From: Paraphoma chrysanthemicola
Taxonomy: Eukaryota > Ascomycota > Dothideomycetes > Pleosporales > Phaeosphaeriaceae
Length of the DNA: 64,000 nt
Direction of reading: 5' to 3'
NCBI GenBank assembly: GCA_020744225.1
Contig: JAGMWG010000016.1
Span: forward strand, 62,001-126,000
The position numbers were made by a program, and so were the translations under genes. This document shows positions 31,892-44,300 of the stretch, one piece after another. Within the stretch, counting starts at the first letter, position 1. The number at the start of each line of letters is the position of its first letter. Under the pieces are notes generated by a model. It searched no databases. It was not told where the DNA came from and saw only the letters and a program-made list of their open reading frames with translations.

Positions 31892-33286
31892 ATGGAATTC
31901 CTGCCTGCCCTCCAGAACGGCGTCGACGACCTCAAGCCCTCCCTCTTCGAGCTTCTCTCCGAACAACAACTCGCATCGCTCCTTCCGCCGTCACTCCGCT
32001 ACCTGCTCGCCATCTCGACCCATCGCTACCCACGATATCTGCTGCCCGTACTCAACTCCTTCGATGAAGCCTATGCGCTGGTCATGCTCCTCGTGGAGCG
32101 CCATTTCCTCCGCACATACGGCGGGTCCTTCACCGAGAACTTCTATGGCATGAAGCGCGCACGTGTGCTGCGGGTCAAAGGAGGCGAGATACCGCGCGCA
32201 CAGCTGGGGGCCAGCGATACCGTGCGGGAGGCGGTCAAGCTGGGGGAGGGCGACATCTGGAAGAACCTGGCCGTGTTGGTCGGACTTCCGTGGCTGAAGC
32301 GCAAGTTCGACGAGGGATACGACGTTCACGCTGCACATGCCAATCTCCTCGGCCCAGGGTACAATCGCGACAGAGACGGGCTGCGAGCGGGTGCGAGCAT
32401 AAAAGAACGGCTGATGTTCTACTACAAGTGGTTTCTGCGGAACATATACCCGAGCGTGAACGCCGCCTACTACTTCTCGCTCATAGTGTTCAACATGGCC
32501 TACCTCTTCGACGGAAGCAAGTACCACTCGCCGTTTCTGTGGATGATTGGGACACGCATAAGGAGACTGGGCGCCGCCGACCATGCCGCTATTGAGATCG
32601 CGACTGCACCCAGGAAGGTCGGACCGGCACGGCCAGGCGAGGGTGGCTCCATCTTCTCACCGAGGAACCTGGCCAGGAGTGTGCAGCCAAGACTGTTGAG
32701 CTCCCTGAAAATACTGCTGCCAACCAGCATCTTTGCGCTCAAATTCCTCGAGTGGTGGCATGCTTCGGACTTTGCAAGGCAATTGTCCAGAAAAGCAGCG
32801 GAGAACATTGACCTACCGCCGCCGGTATTGCCGTCTCTGCCTCCGGCGGCGCCGAAGCGGAAAGAACTGGAATCAGAAGAGAAGCAACGACCTCCAACTG
32901 CGTCCTCCGAAAAGCATCAACATGTCAACCCGCCAATATCCTCAACCACACTGCTCCCCATCCTCACCGTACCGACTCCACCCTCCTCAACGCTATGTCC
33001 CATTTGTGTGACGCCAATCACAACACCCACAGCTTCACCTACCGGTTTCGTGTACTGCTACACGTGCATACACCGTTGGGTAGAAGGCGACCACGAGCGC
33101 CAAATAGCATTCATGGAGGGCGCCGCCGGATTCAGGAAAGGCGATGATGGAGACGACGAAGATGAAGGCTGGAGTAAAGAAGAGGGAAGCAGAGAAGGCA
33201 GATGGGAGAGCGGGAAGGGGAGAGATGCCGTCACTGGGCGAAGAATACTAGGCGGGACAGAAGGCTTACGGAGAGTAGTCGTGTAG
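31892..33286 (+). CDS. PEX12: Peroxisome assembly protein 12 (RING peroxin)
   Basis: Intronless, 464 aa from M-E-F-L-P-A-L-Q-N-G; upstream in-frame codons from 31724 look like leader. Pex12 is one of three RING peroxins (with Pex2 and Pex10) in the peroxisomal membrane that ubiquitinate and recycle the import receptor Pex5. Residues of about 20-300 form the Pex2/Pex12 N-terminal domain, with F-D-E-A-Y-A-L-V-M-L, G-S-F-T-E-N-F-Y-G-M-K-R and L-F-Y-Y/M-F-Y-Y-K-W-F-type blocks and hydrophobic segments. The C-terminus holds the reduced RING: L-C-P-I-C at about residue 369, then Y-C-Y-T-C-I-H-R-W about 20 residues later. A Pro/Ser/Glu linker separates the parts. The final 50 residues are acidic and Gly-rich and look variable. 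Confidence 0.92.
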   Translation: MEFLPALQNGVDDLKPSLFELLSEQQLASLLPPSLRYLLAISTHRYPRYLLPVLNSFDEAYALVMLLVERHFLRTYGGSFTENFYGMKRARVLRVKGGEIPRAQLGASDTVREAVKLGEGDIWKNLAVLVGLPWLKRKFDEGYDVHAAHANLLGPGYNRDRDGLRAGASIKERLMFYYKWFLRNIYPSVNAAYYFSLIVFNMAYLFDGSKYHSPFLWMIGTRIRRLGAADHAAIEIATAPRKVGPARPGEGGSIFSPRNLARSVQPRLLSSLKILLPTSIFALKFLEWWHASDFARQLSRKAAENIDLPPPVLPSLPPAAPKRKELESEEKQRPPTASSEKHQHVNPPISSTTLLPILTVPTPPSSTLCPICVTPITTPTASPTGFVYCYTCIHRWVEGDHERQIAFMEGAAGFRKGDDGDDEDEGWSKEEGSREGRWESGKGRDAVTGRRILGGTEGLRRVVV

Positions 33287-33956
33287 AATACCCATGCTGG
33301 CAATAGTAAGAGAGCATACCCTCGCTTCATGTTTGGAACGAGTTCAACCATGTAACACAAAAATATCCGTGCCCCCTCTGTCCCAAATTGTTACATGGGT
33401 AGTAAATCTTGACCACCGTCACCGTCGTTTCTGTCTCAACACACATGGCGACAACATTTTTTATCAATGTGTCGGGCTCGCTATGCTCGTTTAGCGGGGA
33501 GCAACTGAGTATCTCAGGGTCCACCACGGGTCAGCCCTTATGCAAGCCTCAGCCGACGATATCCTACGCAAAATAAGTCCGGCGCGATTACCTCACAGCT
33601 TAGGCAGCCAGTCATAGCGCGAGCTCTCTAGGAGACGAGTCACAGCATGGCACGATCAGCCGGTAAAATGTGTGTGCACCATGTGCATGTGTCAAAGGCG
33701 TGCAAAAGGGCGCTGGTCTAAACTGCGATGGCAAAAGAGCGCCCGCATAGAGCTACCGGATTGGTCGACCCAGATGCAGCTAATGCGAACAGGTTCTCCA
33801 AGACCGATAGCACGTCTCCCCACTTTTTGAGTCTTTGAAGGGTCACCCTTTGCTTTCTCTCTTCTTTTCTGCCACCAGAATCAATTGCACGTTCCAAGGC
33901 GTCTGTGTTTTGGTACGGAAGGCATTGGAGACAATTGTCTAAAAAAATTGTGAATC
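33287..33956. other. Intergenic; promoter of the MATE-type gene
   Basis: No gene supported. The last 150 bases have CT-rich runs (tttgctttctctcttcttttct) typical of fungal core promoters. Confidence 0.5.
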
Positions 33957-35991
33957 ATGGCCCCGCCATCATCAGCACCCGCGGACCATCCCGCGACAGA
34001 TTTCGTCAACGATGTCACTTCGCAGATGGAAGGTTTCACACAGTCCCAGGACATTGCCGAAGAGTGCATTGCACGAGATTTGGAGGACGACGAATCAGAA
34101 GAAGAGCAGGATGACGAGTCAGACTCATCCTCGGGCTCCTCCACTGTCCGTCAATTCTCCATGATCAATTCTTATCGCCGCCCCTCATACGTCAATCCGG
34201 GAGCTCGAGGAACAGCCATTACTTCGTCAAGTGTGCCTGAACGGAATTACCTATCTACTTCGTGGAAGAAGCACAGTCATCTATCAAAGAAAGAGCGTGA
34301 GACCGTCCGGGAAGAGGAGCGGAGCTTGCTCCGCGATAACAATTTACTGCCGCCCAAACACCCTCGATCGGGAAGTGCTGGACCCGCAAGCCGTCTTGCA
34401 GGCAAGATGTCTTTTTCCGCCCTCAGGAAAGTCAAAAGTACGCCAGACGAGGAAACGGCCATCGGTACTCCAGCAGATGAGCGAACAGCCTTACTTGGAG
34501 ACGAAGGAGATCGTGACCAGCCCTACGGCGGCTTGGATACCCCGAAAACAATCAACAAGAAATGGAGCGAGGCTGTTGCTGCAGGAAAGATCAACACAAG
34601 CTGGCAGCGGGAAGCCAAAGTCTTGACCAGAAGCTCAGCCCCACTGATACTTACATTCTTACTACAGTATTCGCTGCCAGTTGCGAGTATCTTCACAGTT
34701 GGCCATATCGGCAAGATCGAGCTCGGAGCGGTCAGTCTGGCTAGTATGACAGCATCAATCACCGGCTATGCAGTATATCAAGGCTTAGCAACTTCTCTGG
34801 ACACGCTGTGCGCCCAGGCATATGGCTCAGGACGCCCGCATTTAGTCGGATTGCAGCTTCAGCGCATGCTGTACTTTTTGCTTCTGATTACGATCCCCAT
34901 ATCGATCATCTGGGCCTTCGGAACTCAGATCCTGTCTCTCATTGTTCCAGAACAAGAGACGGCGCGTCTAGCGGGCCTGTACTTGAAGGTCCTCATCGCC
35001 GGAGCACCAGGCTACGCCGCTTTTGAGAGCGGCAAGCGCTATGTTCAAGCCCAAGGCATTTTCAGCGCGACGATGTATATCCTGCTCTTCTGCGCTCCAC
35101 TCAACGCTTTCTTGAATTGGTACATGGTCTGGCATCTCGGCTGGGGTTTTATCGGTGCACCGATTGCTGTATCCATCACTGAAAATATCCTTCCGGTCCT
35201 GCTCTTCTTGTATGTCCGATTCATTGATGGCTATCAATGCTGGGGCGGCTTTGATCGTCGAGCGCTCAAGAATTGGATGCCCATGATCAAGCTCGCTCTG
35301 CCAGGTCTCATCATGGTGCTCGCAGAATTCCTGGCCTTTGAAATCTTGACCTTAAGTTCGAGCTGGCTAGGACCCACTGAGCTTGCGGCACAATCGGTGC
35401 TCGGATCAATCACCGGAATCACATTCCAGATCCCGTTCCCAATGAGTGTTGCGGCTTCGACGCGGATTGCAAACCTCATTGGCGCGACGCTTGCGGTACC
35501 AGCAAAGATGGCGTCCAAAGTGGCTATTGTGGCATCAGTCATTGTCGGCATCTTCAATCTCTTGCTCCTGTCGCTACTGCGCGAACAGATTCCTCGACTC
35601 TTTACTCCAGACCCCGACGTCATCAGGATGGTTTCCGCGCTGCTGCCCCTTTGCGCGACATTCCAGGTCTTCGATGCACTAGCAGCGAATTGCAATGGTA
35701 TTCTCCGTGGTCTTGGAAGACAGGAGATTGGTGGCTATGTCGCGCTCTTCTCGTACTATATTGTGGGAATACCGATTAGTTTTGGCACTGGATTCGGTGC
35801 AGGATGGGGTCTCTGGGGCTTGTGGAGTGTAAGTGATGCAGCGACTTGGTTTTGAAGTCCAGAAGATTAATCCGTGACAGGGTCCCGCTATTGCGCTCGG
35901 CATTGTGGCTGCCATCGAGGGAGTATTCATCTACAGGACGAGCTGGGAGAAGGCCGTTGAAGCGGCAAAGTTGAGGAATGCTGCAGGATGA
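33957..35991 (+). CDS. MATE-family transporter with long N-terminal extension
   Basis: Two exons, 33957-35828 and 35881-35991 (660 aa). The 52-nt intron (GTAAGT donor, GTGACAG acceptor) joins G-L-W-S to G-P-A-I-A-L-G. From about residue 225 there are about 12 hydrophobic segments with MATE marks: V-G-H-I-G-K-I-E-L-G-A-V-S-L-A, G-L-A-T-S-L-D-T-L-C-A-Q-A-Y-G-S-G, P-L-N-A-F-L-N-W, and in the second half E-L-A-A-Q-S-V-L, A-A-S-T-R-I-A-N-L-I-G and N-C-N-G-I-L-R-G-L-G-R-Q. MATE proteins export organic compounds against H+ or Na+; fungal members often sit in vacuolar or plasma membranes. The first 225 residues are hydrophilic, with an Asp/Glu/Ser stretch (about 40-60) and D-E-R-T-A-L-L, a possible dileucine sorting signal. 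Confidence 0.93.
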
Positions 35992-36232
35992 AGTGCCCAT
36001 GTAGTGGGCAGGCATGACTGAGTAGATGAGAAGAGTTTAAAAGCTCTCATCATGATTTGATTCATGCATGTATATGGCGTTTGGCAAGTGGGTGCGATAT
36101 CTTGGCGGCTTTGATGTGCATGCGTTTTAGCGAGCGAAAGTATCACGTTGATACTCGCCGACTCATGATATTCATACAACACCTTTCTGCTTAAGCCTTA
36201 CCAAATATGCCGAGTATTACCATACATGAGTC

Positions 36233-36982
36233 CTACTCCTCGTACTCCGGCGGCCCTTCCACGCTCTCATACAGCGGCAGGGGCTCTGCTCCTTCTTCGC
36301 CAACTACACAATCACTAACGTCAACCCACATTTTCAACTTCACAACGCCTGTCTCACGAGAAATCTCTGGCGCCGCTGCCATCTGGCCTTCCCTAGATCG
36401 CACTTTGACTTGAGCTTCGACACAATGTTTTTGTTTTAGCGAATCATTTGGAAGCAATTCCAATGACAGCATATCCGCGTGCGAAACGCTCAAATCTTCC
36501 AGGCCCGGAGGAAGTTCGGCGTTCCGTGTGAGTTGTACGGCTCGAAGAAGTCGCATATACCTTACCGCAAGATCCTCGCCCGGATCGTCCGGCAGCGGCG
36601 TGTTCTTTACTTTCAACCGTTCTGCAGTCCACCAACCCGCCCTTTTCGGTTTATCAACACGTCCAATCTCCGCAACTGCTCGGACAAAACTTTTCAGTAA
36701 TTGCGACACTCTCGAATTCCTAGTTTCGTGTGCGTCTGCTGTATCAGTGTGCGACAGATCGTGGTCTTGGAGGAAGATTTCTCGAGCCCAGAGATCCATG
36801 AGTGTAGGGCGGGTTCGGACGAGCGTCAAGTGTTGCTCGCGATGACGGATGACATTGATGTATGAAGATGAGCTTGAGTAATTAGTGGCCATGTAGCCCC
36901 AGTGCTGAAAGTCTTGGGCGAGGAAGGCGTGGACGGTGAAGTAGGGGCGGGGATGAGATGGGTGGTGGACGAGGTATGGCAT
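36233..36982 (-). CDS. Orphan protein, M-x-Y-h-h-H-x-P type N-terminus
   Basis: Intronless, 249 aa. No family recognised. It starts MPYLVHHPSHPRPYFTVHAF and has a His/Tyr/Ser-rich first 60 residues, then a mixed helical part with M-D-L-W-A-R-E-I-F and a K-P-K-R-A-G-W-W segment, ending in an acidic Pro/Glu/Tyr tail. No signal peptide or membrane segment is evident. Composition and absence of stops across 250 codons support a real gene. It is divergent from the gene at 37565, whose product begins MLYFIHHPAG; the gene at 62516 begins MKYLLHAPSH. The three may form one lineage-specific family. Confidence 0.65.
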   Translation of the reverse strand: MPYLVHHPSHPRPYFTVHAFLAQDFQHWGYMATNYSSSSSYINVIRHREQHLTLVRTRPTLMDLWAREIFLQDHDLSHTDTADAHETRNSRVSQLLKSFVRAVAEIGRVDKPKRAGWWTAERLKVKNTPLPDDPGEDLAVRYMRLLRAVQLTRNAELPPGLEDLSVSHADMLSLELLPNDSLKQKHCVEAQVKVRSREGQMAAAPEISRETGVVKLKMWVDVSDCVVGEEGAEPLPLYESVEGPPEYEE

Positions 36983-37564
36983 AATCGTTCGATTGTCTTG
37001 AGATCAACGAGGTAAGGCTGCGAGGCAAGGCTGTTGTGGTACTTTTGTGCAACGAGAGGGAGCCTGATGTCATTTTGAAGGCGGAGTGGTGTGGTGTGTG
37101 GTCATGGGTGAAGTTTGCGATAGAAAGGAAACGAGAGGCAAACTTTGGAGTGCTATGTATAGAAGCTTCCCCGGGACAAGTTGAAGATGGCTGCCAGTTG
37201 CGCGCTTCATTGTGGTATGGTGATCGGGACTTGGGTGCCAGAAAACAACAGGGTAGAAGCACGAATAATGCCTGTCAAAGCCACCACAGGGAGAAGCAAA
37301 GCGCTGGCACCTCTTATTCTAAAGAATTAGTTGAGGCAGCAAGGCAAATGGATCAACAGCATATTCACTTCTCGACACCAGCTCCACTCCTTGAAACAAC
37401 CTGCGTAATGGTCACTTCTTCCCAACTCTGCATTCACTCCGCCTTTCACACATCACCTGCCTCACTTCTTCCAGCACATGATCTGTATCCTAATTCACGA
37501 CCACTATTACCCACACTCAACAACTCCACACCCTCTCAACCCCAGCACCGCCACCCGCGCCACT
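36983..37564. promoter_or_regulatory. Shared divergent promoter of two orphan genes
   Basis: A 582-base region between oppositely transcribed orphan genes. Open frames inside it are short or overlap the leaders; no other gene is supported. Confidence 0.4.
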
Positions 37565-38080
37565 ATGCTTTACTTCATCCACCACCCAGCCGGCAACGTC
37601 GTAATCCGGACAAACAATCCCTACATCGTTCTGCAGCACCAAGTAAAGGGCTGGATGACTACCACATCGTGGGAAGATGTTTTGCAAGACCATCCAGAAT
37701 GGCGCTCACCCGAGACAGCACATCCAAGCGATAACACGTATCAAGCGAAAAGTCTTGCTGCTCGACTCTGTACTGCCCTGCTAAGTTCGCTCAGCCCGAC
37801 CCTTGCGGCCGTGCCTGGACATACGCCGTCGGGCGTGCAAACTACTGCTTCTTTGTTAGCTACCCATAACCCAGGTCATAATGAAAACGCATGCGAAGAA
37901 TCCAGCAACACCAGCCCAGTGCACTGGCGTACCGCCATCGAGCGAAAATGGTATCACGAGCGTGGTCTGGGGACGCCAGAAGGCGCGTGGATAGTATGTG
38001 CGGAGGACGATGAGGCATTTGATTATTTGTTGATGAATGGGGTGTGGGACTTGGATATGGTGCAGACGTATGATGATTGA
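37565..38080 (+). CDS. Orphan protein, M-x-Y-h-h-H-x-P type N-terminus
   Basis: Intronless, 171 aa, starting MLYFIHHPAGNVVIRTNNP in a CACTATG context; the in-frame Met at 37478 precedes it but reads like leader. Features seen are a short hydrophobic strand pattern at the N-terminus, W-M-T-T-T-S-W-E-D-V-L, a Ser/Thr/His-rich middle, then H-W-R-T-A-I-E-R-K-W-Y-H-E-R-G-L-G-T-P-E-G and an acidic C-terminus (D-D-E-A-F-D-Y-L-L-M-N-G-V-W-D-L-D). It looks like a small soluble protein. No known domain recognised. It is paired head to head with the orphan gene at 36233-36982. Confidence 0.6.
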   Translation: MLYFIHHPAGNVVIRTNNPYIVLQHQVKGWMTTTSWEDVLQDHPEWRSPETAHPSDNTYQAKSLAARLCTALLSSLSPTLAAVPGHTPSGVQTTASLLATHNPGHNENACEESSNTSPVHWRTAIERKWYHERGLGTPEGAWIVCAEDDEAFDYLLMNGVWDLDMVQTYDD

Positions 38081-38351
38081 TAGTCAAGGAAGAAAGTAGT
38101 GCTTGAGGATAGAGCTGAGGCATAGCAAGGTTTATAGATGTGCACGTAAGCCATTTCATTCAACATTACAGATATCTGGTATCTTGCAGTAAAAGAGGAG
38201 CGTCAAAACATATCTATTCCCATACATGTGCTGGAAATTTGGCCACTCTTATATGAAACGCCAATCCTTCTTGACTCCTCTGTTCCAGCCTTTTCCAAAT
38301 TTGCAGAAACGCATCTCATCGAACATTCTCCCCCACAGAAATTTGAACGTG

Positions 38352-41300
38352 TTACAAATCGGAGCTCTTGGGGTTCACCAAGTATATGTCCGGCACCTTG
38401 GGAACCTGTGGACTCTTCTGCAATGCCTGCTTGATCGCTTCGCGTGCCTTTGCACCTTCTCTTGCATCACCTCCGCCTCCTGTGAGTCTGCGCATGCCGC
38501 TGCGGATTCTGCTCCTTGTGTCTTGTGCAAGGGGCTTCACCATATTTTCGAGGCTAAAGTTGCCCTTGTCTGTGCTGGTGCTACCCGTACGACCCGATGC
38601 CATCTCATCGTCTGAGAAAGGTTCACCGTGTTCGTCAAGTGTAGTCGATGAGACGTTGGGCGAGATACGTTGGGTCTGATTCGGGGCCGAAGGTGAAGTC
38701 ACCGATCGAGCGTGAAGACCTGGACGTGAGGGAATATTGTTCGTGGCGGATGGAAGGGTAGATGTCGAAGAACTGAAGGTGCTAAAGGCTCCGGGCGTCA
38801 TTACGCCAGGGTCCCTGGCCGGGGAAAGCTTTACGTCGGAGATGAAGCCTGATTGGAAGGATGTCACGCTTGCGTTCCGTGTGAGCGACTTGTGAAGTAT
38901 GGGTGCTGTCTGTTGGTCGTAAAGGTTTTCTCTCATGTCGTTTGAGTAAGGCCCGCTACCATATCGTGAGCTCGAAGTAAAATCAGGAAGATCGGTAAGC
39001 GTCTCAGCATCGGCATCGTCGTCATCTTCGAAGAAATCATCCAGGCTGTCAAGTTTCATAACCAGCTCTCCTATGTGGCTGTCGCCGCGGGTGTCCTCCG
39101 ACGTCATTGTGGCCGTCCTGTAGTCTGAGAGCGGGCTGAATGGGAATTCTTCCTGTCGGAACTCAATCTTGGGCGTCGCGGTTTCCGGCACATCGCCATC
39201 TTCGAGATTTCCGCAAGTGTAGAAGACAGCATGCACATTGGCACGCGTTAGATGCGAATGGTGCGCAGGGATTGGTATCGACCATCCGCTCTCTTCCGGA
39301 ATTCCGTATAGCGATTGCGTTTTTTCAAATTGTTTCTTATACCCTCTGCTCGAATGCGACCCTGCCATACTCATACGCATGTGCTGCTTCTCGAATGGGG
39401 TGGGAGTACTTGTCATGTTGAGATTGAGAACAAAATCAAGCACTCGAAGTGCCTGTGGACAGAAGTCGCTTTGTAGCAGCCTTAGAAGTGGGGAGATAAG
39501 ATCAGGTCCTTTGGAGACGATCTCCGGTTTCTTCATGTCTATCTCTGGCAGAAGAACACAGAGAACTTCCATGGTGTTGATCTTCATCCAGTCGATTTTG
39601 TTGGTCAGAAGGCTCAGAAGGAACACAAGACTGCCAAATTCCAGAGTTGGGAAGAAGGTCGTTCGTATGGCTGACAGTATTTGCGCGAGGAAATCAGTGT
39701 CAACGCGATATCGTTTGAGCGAGTATCCAAGCAGAGCATCTGATAGCGCAGAGCACTGATACTGCTCATCAGCCACACGAGCGAGGACTTCAGCGCTTGC
39801 TCGGACTCCTGGATCTTTTGTTGTCGAGTCAAACGATCGCAGAAACCTTGGCAGATTTCCAAGGATGCAAAAGACAAGTCGACTATCATCACCCACAATG
39901 CGACTAGATGGCAAAACCACCAGTCTCTCGAGAAGTCGCAAGGATCGGTCAAGACATACACTAGAGCGTATTCCTTTGTATGTTAATTGGGTAAGACCTT
40001 CGAATTTGCCTTCCCAACGATCGGGACAGCTTTCTTCTAGAGTTTGTAGTATGGCGGGATCACCCAGATCAAGCTTGTCCAGGAATCTGTCCAGCATGAG
40101 CAAGCTCTCCATAAATTCTCCTTCGTGTATAGTGTTCAAGCAGGCACACGTCGTCCAGAAAAGCTGGGGGTATTGAATCAAGTCCTTCGGAGCCAGAGCT
40201 TCTATGATCGCCCGCAAGGTCGTTAAGATTTCCATCGAGAACGTCTGGATATCGCTCTCCTCATCAGAGATCGTATTTGATAGTCGTGCAAGCATGTCGG
40301 AAAGCATTTGTTGATCCAATGAGCTTAGGATGCACCGGAAAAGCTGGAAAGACCGGCATGCGAGGTGCCGCACTGGACATGAAGTGGCCCAATTCAGGGC
40401 CACCCTTCCCCAAGCTTCTCTGAGGCCAGGATACGCGAGGGAGAAGAACTTCAAAACTTCATTGGCAACATGTGCCATAGACTCTGGAACTTTCGAGCTC
40501 GAATCCTCTGCATCTTTTCCGTTCTTATCGTCATAGTTCCACACCACCTTGGCGTCGTGTTTTCGTACACTTTCGACGAAGTCCTCGATCGACCTCTTGT
40601 CAATACCGACAGTGTCATCGTCGATCTTCGATATGACCAGCTCGTGTATGAGATGGACCAGCATTTCGCGGGCCTGGTCTTGGACGACAGGAGTGTAATG
40701 GTCCCATAGTACCAGCACGACTTGCAGTAGAAGAGGGATATGCTCATGGGCAACCTCAACAGGAGATACCATGAGATCCACAAGCAAGATGAGACAAATC
40801 TGTCCGAGCGCAAAACCGGACTACAGAGATAAGTTAGTTACGATAACGTAATACTCCGAACCAAGCCTACCTGTTTGTTGCTGCTCGGGAGCAAGGCTCC
40901 CAAGTCTGCCAGGTACGGCAGACTGACCGCATCTGGCGGAGGAGCGGCTGGCTCACGCTTCTCGCTGACCATTGACCTTGGATTAATCTGCATGAGGAGA
41001 AATTCTACCACCTTCAATCCCGCAGGTGTGCTGGAGAGATGGACCACAATCTGTTTAGAAAAGTCGACATAGTTCTGTTCCCGCTTGTCCAGGCACAGAT
41101 TGATGATGAAATTCAAGATCAGCTGCACGTTTCCTCCATGGGGACCTGTTGCCAATGCTTGCCACAGCGCTTGAATCTCGTTGTGAAGGGCAGTACCACA
41201 GCGAACAGTTATCTCGAACATGTTGACGAGGAGCATGTAGGAATTCGCAGTCGGTCCTCCATCTGGGTTGACTTGAAGTTCAACGGTCTGCACCCATGGT

Positions 41301-44300
41301 AACATTGCCGCTACCATGTTGCGTTGGTGATCTGGTTGTAGTTCCTTGAAGTAGTACGAGAATTGAGAAAAGACCAGGAACGCAAGGTCCGAATGTTGCT
41401 TTGCAAGGCGACGTGATGTTTCGAACTGAGCCAGCTTGTACACAGCAATAGTCTTGTCCGAGATACTAATGTCCAGGTCTTGCAGTTTCGAGTTTTTGTG
41501 TTCTCTAGATTCAAGCGTTCGTAACAAGCGGGCTGATTTCATCCTGATGCCACTATTCTCGTGACCCAAGGTGTAAAGGCCTGCACTGAGCACCTTCCAA
41601 AATGGTAGAGTGTAATCTTCGCGATGCATGAGAACCTGGGTCACTACTTCGAAGTAGCTTTCCAAGGCTTTGCCGGATTTGGACAGGTAACACATCTCGA
41701 TCGCTCGATCCAGAAGGTAGGGATGTTCCCGGTTGTGGAGTATGAGATTGGTCAACGCTCGCCGGCCGATGGTGTGTGTCCGATCGCTGGGTGTTTCGAA
41801 AATACTGTCGATCCACGATAGCATTCTGCGCACGTCGAATTGGAGCAATACTTTACTGTCGGTTGTGATACTCACAGGGCCGGCACACAAGGTAGCCATT
41901 GCGCTCAAAGCTGCAGTTCGAAGGTCTCGTTTCTCAATCTCGTAAGCTGCGCTGGCCGAGTTCTTTTGACCCAAATCGACCTCGCGATCTAGCATAGACC
42001 GGCGCATGTGGTCCTCGCGTTGGCGAATCTGTGCTTGATTCGAAGCATAGCCGCACCATTCCTCCATCAAGGTGAAAGCTGCCTTACGAGCTTGAAAAGG
42101 CATCCACTGAAGAGGATCATTCGTTTTGTTGATGCCCTCGAACAACACCTCGACCAGACCACAGTAGTGCGTGCGGAGCTTGTTGAAGGAAGGATCATTT
42201 TGAACCTCTGTGTCGCTGAGAAAGATCCGGAGGTCTTTGGTGTAATTCATGAGGTTGTTCAAGATCCACTCGTCTCCATAGGTTTCGGCAATCCTCAGGT
42301 ACTGGGCAGTCAGTTTGTAGACATGAGTGATCTCTGTGCGCAGGTGACTTGTTCGATCGTTCCGACGGGGGCTGCTCAGAGTCCGATTATGCGCTGCTAG
42401 CCGCGACTTCGCCTCCTCGGCGCACGCAGCGACGTGGCCTTGAAGTGTTTCGAGCAACGTACGGTAAAGATTGCGATTAACGGATCCAAGGCCGATAACA
42501 GCAGCATCCCGAATGGCTTCGTTGTCCACGGAAAGAAACGGTAGCACTTTTGAGAACAGCTCGGTGGCGGTGTAAAGCTTGTTAGAACTTTTTTGAGATG
42601 ATTTCGAACTTTTACGAGAATGTGCTGCTTGACTTTGCGCTGGGGTCAGTGAGTTCTGACCAAGATTGGTCAAAGTCGTGAAGGCGAAGATAAGATAGAG
42701 CTTCCATTGCTCGACAACAATATCCGGCGAAGTTGAAGCCAGACGTCCACTGATTTTGGTGGCACCGTTCTCGAATGGTGAATACGGTGTTGCACGATGG
42801 CCATCAGCGAGCAGAAGTAAAGTACGATGCATCTGCGCAAGTCTCGCGCAGACAATGTCCCTAGTCAAAGTAACAGCGAAAGGGCATACCTCAAAGCTGA
42901 TGCGAACCAAGTTCGGGAAAATTTTGAACCACAAAGTTGAGTCGTAAGGAACGTCGCTGCTGCAGAGCTCGACCAGTGTGCTCTGTACGTTGCTCTTACG
43001 CATCCCTCGCTGAAGGCGACTGCGCTCTGCAAGGGAAAGCTTTTCATCACTAATGTCCAATACCTTCTGGGGACTGCCTTCCATTACCCTAATGATGCGT
43101 GTGTTGGATCCACCGAGCGCTGTGTCGAATTCGGTAATGAGCCGAAGCACAGTGACAGCATAAGCTCGTACGCGCCGTGATGGCGAGCAGAGGAAGAAGA
43201 GGCCATGAGACTCGACCTCGTCGACGTGAGCCCAGACTGAAGACAGATCCAGTTGGGCTGCCCTGTTACCCGAGCCATCGTCCGGGGTATCGAGTGCAGC
43301 TTTACGCGTCTTTTGTTTGATCTCTTCAATCCATATCTCAAGGAGTTCCACATAAAGTCGGAGGGTGCTCTCAATGTGCCCAGCACCGAGCATGCCCCCG
43401 TCAGACATGGTGGCGTAACGATCATCAAAATTGAAAATAAAACGAGCAAATCCGATGGTAACCTGCTGCGCGTGAGACTGCCGCGCAATAGACTTCAGTG
43501 ACTGAGCCGATGAGGCGGCGATGTTGCCTTGAACGTGTGCAGTACCAGTGCAAAGCAGATTGACAAGCGAGTTGAAGGGAATATGTGGGGACAAACAGCG
43601 TGGGAGAGCCTGCACAGCAACATGCAAAAGGTCATAGAATCCCTGGCGAGGATCTACTGGAGCTTGATGGTCCTCGCGCCGACTGAAACCGAACGCTTCT
43701 GACATGGGTGTCTTCGGTGTTTGCAACGAAAACTTTTCGTCCAGAACAGCCTGCCCCCCAAAGGCGTTGTCGCAGATTATAGTAATTTCCCCTAATATCT
43801 TGCAGAAACGGACGTAGTATTCCTTGGCAACCTCAGCAAATCCATTGAAGTTCACCGGTCTTGATAAACGCTCATCTTTGAGGGTAGATTTTAGTGACAG
43901 CTGTTGAAGTGGTCGAGGGCTCATGGGAAGCGCTGGAACCTCTGCGGAAAGAACATTTGGATCGAAGTCAAACGTAATTGGGAACGGTGGTTGAGCCACA
44001 TTTTCCAGGTCGCCCATGATAGCCAGGAACGAGCGAATGCCAATAACGACCCGATCTGGCTCCAGATTTTCAACGCGCAGTTCTCGGTTAGACGTGAACA
44101 TCTCGGAGTTGAGCAGAGGGAATATGATGGTCTTGAAGCAAAGGTCCTGGTACTTGAAGCCGATGATGCGCGTGAGCTGAATGAGCGGCTCCGCGATTGC
44201 CGGCTCAGTGGAAAGGTACGACCTTCTGCCAGGGAGGAACACGAGCCGTGTTATCTCTTCCAATCTTTTGACCGCCAAATTCGGTGGCTCGGTCCCTCTC

